Shown here: positions 5,735 through 9,401 of the stretch, one piece after another
How the letters are laid out: each line of letters begins with the position of its first letter
How positions within the stretch are numbered: position 1 is the first letter of the stretch
Source of the DNA: CADEEN01 sp035716845
GTDB lineage: Bacteria > Pseudomonadota > Gammaproteobacteria > Burkholderiales > Burkholderiaceae_C
Direction: 5' to 3'
NCBI GenBank assembly: GCA_035716845.1
Contig: DASTJE010000045.1
Span: 1 to 9,401 of the forward strand
DNA: 9,401 bases
The notes under the pieces: generated by a model
What the model was told of the DNA's origin: nothing
Databases searched by the model: none
Seen by the model: the letters and a program-made list of their open reading frames with translations, nothing else
Position numbers and translations under genes: made by a program

Positions 5735-6510
5735 GCACCACGCCCGACACCGAAGACGAGCTGGCCGGCACCGAGCAGCCCTTCGTCTCGCACCTGATCG
5801 AGCTGCGCGACCGGCTGATCCGCGTCGTGATCGCCGTCGTCGTCGTGTTCGGCGCGCTGTGCATCTGGCCAGGCATGAAGGATCTGTACGACCTGCTGGC
5901 CGCGCCGCTCACGCACAACCTGCCCCCGGGCACGCGGCTGATCGCCACCAGCGTGTTCTCGCCCTTCCTGGTGCCGCTGAAGATGACGCTGATGGCCGCG
6001 CTGCTGGTGGCGCTGCCCTACGTGCTCTACCAGGTGTGGGCCTTCGTCGCCCCGGGCCTGTACTCGCACGAGAAGAAGCTGGTGCTGCCGCTGGTGATCT
6101 CCAGCACGGTGCTGTTCTTCATCGGCGTGGCGTTCTGCTACTTCATCGTGATCCCGGCGCTGACCAAGTTCATCGTCGCCGTCTCGCCCGCCTCGGTCAG
6201 CGCGGCGCCGGACATCGAGCAGTACTTCGGCACCGTGCTGACGCTGTTCGTCGTCTTCGGCATTGCCTTCGAGGTGCCGGTGGCGGTGGTGGTGCTGGCG
6301 CGCATGGGCCTCGTCACGGTGGCGCAGCTTCGCCAGTACCGCGGCTACTTCATCGTCGGGGCGGCGATCGTCTCGGCCATCGTGACGCCGCCCGACGTGA
6401 TCTCGCAGCTCTCGCTGCTGATCCCGATGTGCGTGCTCTACGAGCTCGGCATCCTGGCCGCGGTGGTGTTCATCAAGCACACCAAGAAGCCCGAAGACGC
6501 GCCGGCCTGA
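5731..6510 (+). CDS. tatC: Sec-independent translocase subunit TatC
   Basis: Six-helix core of the translocase and primary receptor for twin-arginine signal peptides. It has 259 residues, normal length. The N-terminal signature SHLIELRDRLI (20-30) contains Glu24 and Arg26, equivalent to E. coli Glu15 and Arg17. YQVWAFVAPGLYSHEKK (100-116) contains Glu114, equivalent to Glu103. FEVPVA (170-175) carries the buried Glu171, and VTPPDVISQ (208-216) carries Asp212. Helices are near 30-50, 83-103, 120-141, 161-180, 197-213 and 216-238. All known functional positions are retained. Start overlaps tatB. The next gene is convergent, so tatC ends the operon. Confidence 0.98.
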   Translation: MSTTPDTEDELAGTEQPFVSHLIELRDRLIRVVIAVVVVFGALCIWPGMKDLYDLLAAPLTHNLPPGTRLIATSVFSPFLVPLKMTLMAALLVALPYVLYQVWAFVAPGLYSHEKKLVLPLVISSTVLFFIGVAFCYFIVIPALTKFIVAVSPASVSAAPDIEQYFGTVLTLFVVFGIAFEVPVAVVVLARMGLVTVAQLRQYRGYFIVGAAIVSAIVTPPDVISQLSLLIPMCVLYELGILAAVVFIKHTKKPEDAPA

Positions 6511-6514
6511 ACGT

Positions 6515-6530
6515 CGCGGCGCGGCCGCGC
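6515..6530. terminator. GC palindrome between convergent tatC and membrane-protein gene
   Basis: A perfect 12-bp palindrome GCGCGGCCGCGC is at 6519-6530; alternatively CGCGGC (6515-6520) pairs with GCCGCG (6524-6529) across a GCG loop. It sits in the 21-bp gap between two converging genes and could act as a weak bidirectional terminator. There is no T-tract. Confidence 0.25.
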
Positions 6531-6531
6531 G

Positions 6532-6987
6532 TCACAGGCGCCCGGCCGCCCACTCGGCGTCGAACTGCCGCTTGCTGCGGATGAAGTGGTTGGCGCACTC
6601 CACCAGCTGCTCGGTGCTGGGGTTGCCCTCGCAGAACGCGGGGCGCTGGTAGTAGCGCGCCCATGCGCGCGCCTTGCGCTCGTCGGCGTCGACCAGTGCG
6701 CCCGATGCGCTCGGCGCCGCCGCCGGCACGGTTTCGGCGAGGGCCGTCGCGGGGGCGACGGACGATGCCGCGGCTGCCGCCGCGGACACCGCGGAAGCCG
6801 CCGTGCGCGGTGCCGCCGCCTCGGCGGGGCGCCCCCCGGGCGGTCCCGCCAGGGCCCACCACACGCCGCTCGCGGCCGCCGCACCGAGCGCCACGCCGGC
6901 CAGCAGGCTCAGCGGCGACCAGCGCGCCGGACTGCCCGCGGCGGGCTGCTCGGCAGCCACGGTCCAGTCGCTGTCGTCGTAGTCCAC
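6532..6987 (-). CDS. Single-pass membrane protein with C-terminal two-cysteine domain
   Basis: Not a family I can name. From the GTG at 6987 it has 151 residues: an acidic lead (DYDDSDW, 2-8), one helix (about 24-48), an Ala/Ser/Pro-rich linker (49-100), then a compact C-terminal segment (101-151) that would be periplasmic with a short cytoplasmic N-terminus. The C-terminal part contains RAWARYYQRPAFC and ECANHFIRSKRQF with Cys119 and Cys131, which could form a disulfide. The linker is very repetitive in composition, but the C-terminal segment is not, which supports real coding. The start is five bases after the TPR-protein stop, with GAGGA nine bases before the GTG, so it is coupled to that gene. 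The frame stays open much further upstream, but that part overlaps the TPR gene. Confidence 0.75.
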   Translation of the reverse strand: MDYDDSDWTVAAEQPAAGSPARWSPLSLLAGVALGAAAASGVWWALAGPPGGRPAEAAAPRTAASAVSAAAAAASSVAPATALAETVPAAAPSASGALVDADERKARAWARYYQRPAFCEGNPSTEQLVECANHFIRSKRQFDAEWAAGRL

Positions 6988-6992
6988 GCCGC

Positions 6993-7760
6993 TCAGTCCT
7001 CGAGTTCGGCCTGCGCCATGGCCACGTCGAGCCACTCCATGGCGTCGGCCGGCCGGCAGGCCGCGGCCTCGGCATAGAGCTTCTCGGCGTCCTTCAGGCG
7101 CTTGTCGCCTTCGATCATCACCAGCCCGTTGGCGTACTCGATGCGGGCGATCGCGCTGTCGGGGTTGAGCTTGAGGGCCTGCTGGAACATCTTCAGGCCG
7201 GTGGCCTTGTCGGCGCCCTGCGTCCGGCCCAGCAGGGAACCCACCTTGTCGATCACCTCGGCGTGGAAGGCGCCCAGCGCGATGTGGGCGTCGGCGTGCT
7301 TGGGCGCCAGGCGGATCGCCGTCTCCAGGGCGTTCTTGACGGTGCCGCCGAGGCCCTGCGCCAGCGCCTTGGCCACGCTGATGCCCTGGCTGTAGCGGCC
7401 CAGCGCGTAGGCCTGCCAGTACCACGCGTTGGCGTTCTTCGGCTCGTCGGCCTGCTGTGCCTGGGCGCGTTCTGCGACTTCCTGGAACATCGCGAGCCTG
7501 GCCTTCTCGCTCTTCTCGAGGTAGTTGGCGTAGATCGACTGCGCCTTGTTGGCCACGGTGATGCCCGCGCCGCCGGCCTTGAGCCCGGCGTCGTGGGCCT
7601 TCTGGAATTCGCCGCGGTGGAACCAGACCCAGGCCTCCAGCACCTTGGTGTCCTTGGGCAAGGGCTCGGTGTCGCCCGCGTGCAGGCGCGCCCATTGCTT
7701 CTTGACGGCGGCGGTGTCGAGGTCGAACAGCTCGGCGGGGAAGGCGGTCCACTTGGCCAT
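6993..7760 (-). CDS. TPR-like repeat protein
   Basis: 255 residues without signal peptide or membrane helix, so probably cytoplasmic. Paired amphipathic helices with TPR spacing are seen near 39-62, 110-150 (NAWYWQAYALGRYSQG), 144-170 (AIRLAPKHADAHIALGAFH) and 177-250, including FQQALKLNPDSAIARIEYA (182-200) and AEKLYAEAAACRP (215-227). NPDSA and APKHADAH are typical inter-repeat turns. Such proteins are scaffolds for protein-protein contacts; no partner can be named. The layout around residues 116-195 weakly recalls RMDN-type TPR proteins. The ATG at 7760 is backed by AGGAG (complement of 7770-7774) nine bases upstream. It lies 25 bp after tetR and just before the small membrane protein gene. 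Confidence 0.85.
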   Translation of the reverse strand: MAKWTAFPAELFDLDTAAVKKQWARLHAGDTEPLPKDTKVLEAWVWFHRGEFQKAHDAGLKAGGAGITVANKAQSIYANYLEKSEKARLAMFQEVAERAQAQQADEPKNANAWYWQAYALGRYSQGISVAKALAQGLGGTVKNALETAIRLAPKHADAHIALGAFHAEVIDKVGSLLGRTQGADKATGLKMFQQALKLNPDSAIARIEYANGLVMIEGDKRLKDAEKLYAEAAACRPADAMEWLDVAMAQAELED

Positions 7761-7768
7761 CGGTGGGG

Positions 7769-7774
7769 TCTCCT
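7769..7774 (-). promoter_or_regulatory. Shine-Dalgarno of the TPR-protein gene
   Basis: The minus strand reads AGGAGA here, ending eight bases before the ATG at 7760. It is a strong site and fixes the start of the TPR protein in the short gap after tetR. Confidence 0.7.
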
Positions 7775-7785
7775 GGTGTGTCGTT

Positions 7786-8442
7786 TTACTTGCGGTACGG
7801 GGCCACCAGCGTATGCAGGTGGGTGCGCGCCTCGGGGGCGATGTAGGGCATCAGCAGCGACAGCACATGGTAGGCGCCGCGGGCGAGCGCGGCGCCTGCC
7901 GTCTCCGGCTCGAGTGCGCGCCGCGGGTCGCGCACGTACTCGAAGCTCAGCCAGTAGGTCAGCACCACCACCATGGCGGTGGCCACCGGCTCGGCCTCGC
8001 TGGCGTCGATGCGGATCGCCGCCCCGCGCGCCAGCCCGCCCAGCAGGGCCTGCACCGCCCGGCCCTTGGCCTTGAGCACCTGCTGGAAGCGCGTCTCGAG
8101 CGTGCGGTTCTTCGACAGCAAGTCGTTGAGGTCGCGGTACAGGAAGCGGTACTGCCACAGCGCCTCGAACAGCATGTGGAAGAAGAGCCAGGCGTCCTCC
8201 ACGTTGCGCACGTCGTCGGCCGCGCCGAGCAGCTCGGACAGCACCCGCTCGTAGCGCCCGAACAGCGCGTTGATCAGCTCGTCCTTGGCCGGGTAGTGGT
8301 AGTACAGATTGCCCGGGCTGATGTTCAGCTCGGCCGAGATCAACGTGGTGCTGACATTCGGTTCGCCGAAGCGGTTGAACAGGTCGAGCGTCACCTCGAG
8401 GATGCGCTCTGCCGTGCGACGGGGTTTCTTGGGCGGGGCCAT
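7786..8442 (-). CDS. TetR/AcrR-family transcriptional regulator
   Basis: DNA-binding regulator of 218 residues from the ATG at 8442, usual TetR size. A basic lead (MAPPKKPRRT) is followed by RILEVTLDLFNRFGEPNV and the helix-turn-helix at about 31-50 (ends NISPGNLYYHYPAKDEL), the classical TetR signature. The helical C-terminal half (about 75-218) would hold a ligand pocket and dimer surface; the aromatic cluster WLFFHMLFEALWQYRFLYRD (85-104) suggests a hydrophobic ligand, which is inference. An in-frame extension upstream to 8559 runs through the divergent promoter and is not used. It heads an operon with the TPR and membrane-protein genes and is divergent from a YadG-like ABC ATPase; self-regulation or control of that exporter is likely. 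Confidence 0.93.
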   Translation of the reverse strand: MAPPKKPRRTAERILEVTLDLFNRFGEPNVSTTLISAELNISPGNLYYHYPAKDELINALFGRYERVLSELLGAADDVRNVEDAWLFFHMLFEALWQYRFLYRDLNDLLSKNRTLETRFQQVLKAKGRAVQALLGGLARGAAIRIDASEAEPVATAMVVVLTYWLSFEYVRDPRRALEPETAGAALARGAYHVLSLLMPYIAPEARTHLHTLVAPYRK

Positions 8443-8518
8443 GTCGATTTTTCTGCGGCAACACCTGACGATACCTGCAGCGAAAGGGCTTTCCGGCGGG
8501 CTTTCTACAATCTGCGGC
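8443..8518. promoter_or_regulatory. Divergent tetR / ABC-exporter control region
   Basis: 76 bp between two start codons, visibly less GC-rich than the surroundings. It contains the inverted repeat GAAAG-GG-CTTTC (8482-8493), a direct repeat GGGCTTTC at 8486-8493 and 8498-8505, and TCTGCGGCA at both edges (8452-8460 and 8511-8519). TACAAT at 8506-8511 is a good -10 for the + strand gene, ending seven bases before its ATG; no clear -35 is seen. The inverted repeat lies where a repressor would block this promoter, so it is a candidate TetR operator. Confidence 0.5.
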
Positions 8519-9401
8519 ATGACCGCGACGCCAGCCATCCGCTTTGAGCGGGTGACCAAGACCTACCGCGGCGCCAAGACTGCGGCCCTCACCGATGTCA
8601 GCTTTGACATCGCCCCCGGCGAGTTCTTCGGGCTCCTGGGCCCGAACGGTGCCGGCAAAACCAGCCTGATCAGCATCCTCGCCGGCCTCTCGCAGGCCAG
8701 CAGCGGGCGCGTCGCCGTGCTCGGCCACGATGTGGTCAGCGACTACGCGGCCGCCCGGCGCCTGCTCGGCGTGGTGCCGCAGGAGCTGGTGTTCGACCCG
8801 TTCTTCACCGTGCGCGAGGCGCTGCGCATCCAGTCCGGCTACTTCGGCGTGAAGAACAACGACGCCTGGATCGACGAACTGCTGGCGAACCTGGGCCTGG
8901 CGGACAAGGCCACGTCCAACATGCGGCAGCTCTCCGGCGGCATGAAGCGCCGCGTGCTGGTCGCCCAGGCGCTGGTGCACCGCCCGCCGGTGATCGTGTT
9001 GGACGAGCCCACCGCCGGCGTCGACGTGGAGCTGCGCCAGACCCTGTGGCAGTTCATCGCCCGCCTGAACCGGCAGGGCCACACGGTGCTGCTCACCACC
9101 CACTACCTGGAAGAGGCCGAGGCCCTTTGCAGCCGCATCGCGATGCTCAAGGCCGGCAAGGTGGTGGCGCTGGAGCGCACCAGCGACCTGCTGAAGGCCG
9201 CGTCCAGCAACGTGCTGCGCTTCAAGGTGGACGGCGCGCTGCCGGCCGCCTTCGAGGGCAAGGCGCGCGTGACCGGCCGCATCGTGCAATTGCCCGCGCA
9301 CGACGCCCACGAGATCGAACAGCACCTGGCGGTGATCCGCCAGGCCGGCCTGCGGGTGGAAGACGTGGAGATCCGCAAGGCGGACCTGGAGGACGTCTTC
9401 A
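8519..9401 (+). CDS. YadG-like ABC-2 exporter ATPase, 3'-truncated
   Basis: ATP-binding subunit of an ABC-2-type exporter; 294 codons are present and the window ends inside the gene, probably within 10-20 residues of the stop. Walker A is GPNGAGKTS (41-49, Lys47), Q-loop Gln88 in VVPQE, signature LSGGMKRR (138-145), Walker B VIVLDEP (158-164, Asp162/Glu163), D-loop AGVD and switch His185 in TTHYLEEAE. PQELVFDPF and LDEPTAGVDVELR closely resemble E. coli YadG. The C-terminal 80 residues form the usual accessory domain ending in a DLEDVF motif. A permease gene (YadH-like) is expected next, outside the window. No Shine-Dalgarno precedes the ATG. Divergent tetR suggests it is a regulated exporter. 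Substrate unknown. Confidence 0.93.
   Translation, partial: MTATPAIRFERVTKTYRGAKTAALTDVSFDIAPGEFFGLLGPNGAGKTSLISILAGLSQASSGRVAVLGHDVVSDYAAARRLLGVVPQELVFDPFFTVREALRIQSGYFGVKNNDAWIDELLANLGLADKATSNMRQLSGGMKRRVLVAQALVHRPPVIVLDEPTAGVDVELRQTLWQFIARLNRQGHTVLLTTHYLEEAEALCSRIAMLKAGKVVALERTSDLLKAASSNVLRFKVDGALPAAFEGKARVTGRIVQLPAHDAHEIEQHLAVIRQAGLRVEDVEIRKADLEDVF

Noticed and set aside
6988..7752. N-terminal extension of the small membrane protein back to 7752
   Set aside because: This part lies within the TPR gene in another frame; the translation is Arg/Gly/Gln-rich and the GTG at 6987 has its own ribosome binding site.
8443..8559. Longer TetR start at 8559
   Set aside because: It would read through the divergent promoter and into the ATPase gene; family members begin shortly before the RILEVTLDLF helix, as from the ATG at 8442.
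7253..9325. A 690-codon minus-strand open frame overlapping the TPR gene, tetR and the ABC ATPase
   Set aside because: It overlaps recognised genes in other frames, crosses the divergent promoter, and its sequence is low-complexity without motifs.

Overview
The window is about 70% GC and densely coded. It looks like a Burkholderiales chromosome (betaproteobacterium), probably in the Rubrivivax/Leptothrix/Caldimonas neighbourhood. The reasons are the separate hisI and hisE genes followed by a small membrane protein, a HIT hydrolase and tatABC, the DUF815 ATPase next to mutT, and a CCCCCACGCTCGCT-type intergenic repeat that I recall from this order. No rRNA, tRNA, CRISPR array, insertion sequence or phage gene is visible. 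Genus placement is inference.

Layout. (1) Bases 1-1898, + strand: two inner-membrane permeases of a PotB/PotC-type (spermidine/putrescine family) ABC importer. The first is cut at its 5' end; the ATPase and binding protein must lie outside. (2) Bases 1953-2834: a DUF815-type AAA ATPase, followed by a 159-bp gap holding a hairpin-rich repeat. (3) Bases 2994-4883: mutT, hisI, hisE, a two- or three-helix membrane protein and hinT, tightly spaced with ATGA overlaps at hisI/hisE and hisE/membrane protein. (4) Bases 4924-6510: tatA, tatB and tatC, a complete twin-arginine translocase. (5) Bases 6532-8442, - strand: a tetR regulator, a TPR-like protein and a single-pass membrane protein, reading toward tatC as one probable operon. 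(6) From 8519, + strand: a YadG-like ABC-2 exporter ATPase, divergent from tetR and cut by the window end.

How the genes fit together. HisI and HisE catalyse two consecutive early steps of histidine synthesis but sit directly behind mutT, not behind hisF as is usual, so the his cluster looks split in this genome. tatABC follows in the same direction and gives the cell export of folded proteins. The tetR product may control the divergent ABC exporter and/or its own operon through the 76-bp shared control region, which carries an inverted repeat and a direct repeat.

I do not see a convincing new multi-gene system. The least explained parts are the tetR/TPR/membrane-protein operon, the repeat at 2835-2935, and two genes (hisI and the YadG-like gene) that look able to be transcribed as leaderless messages.
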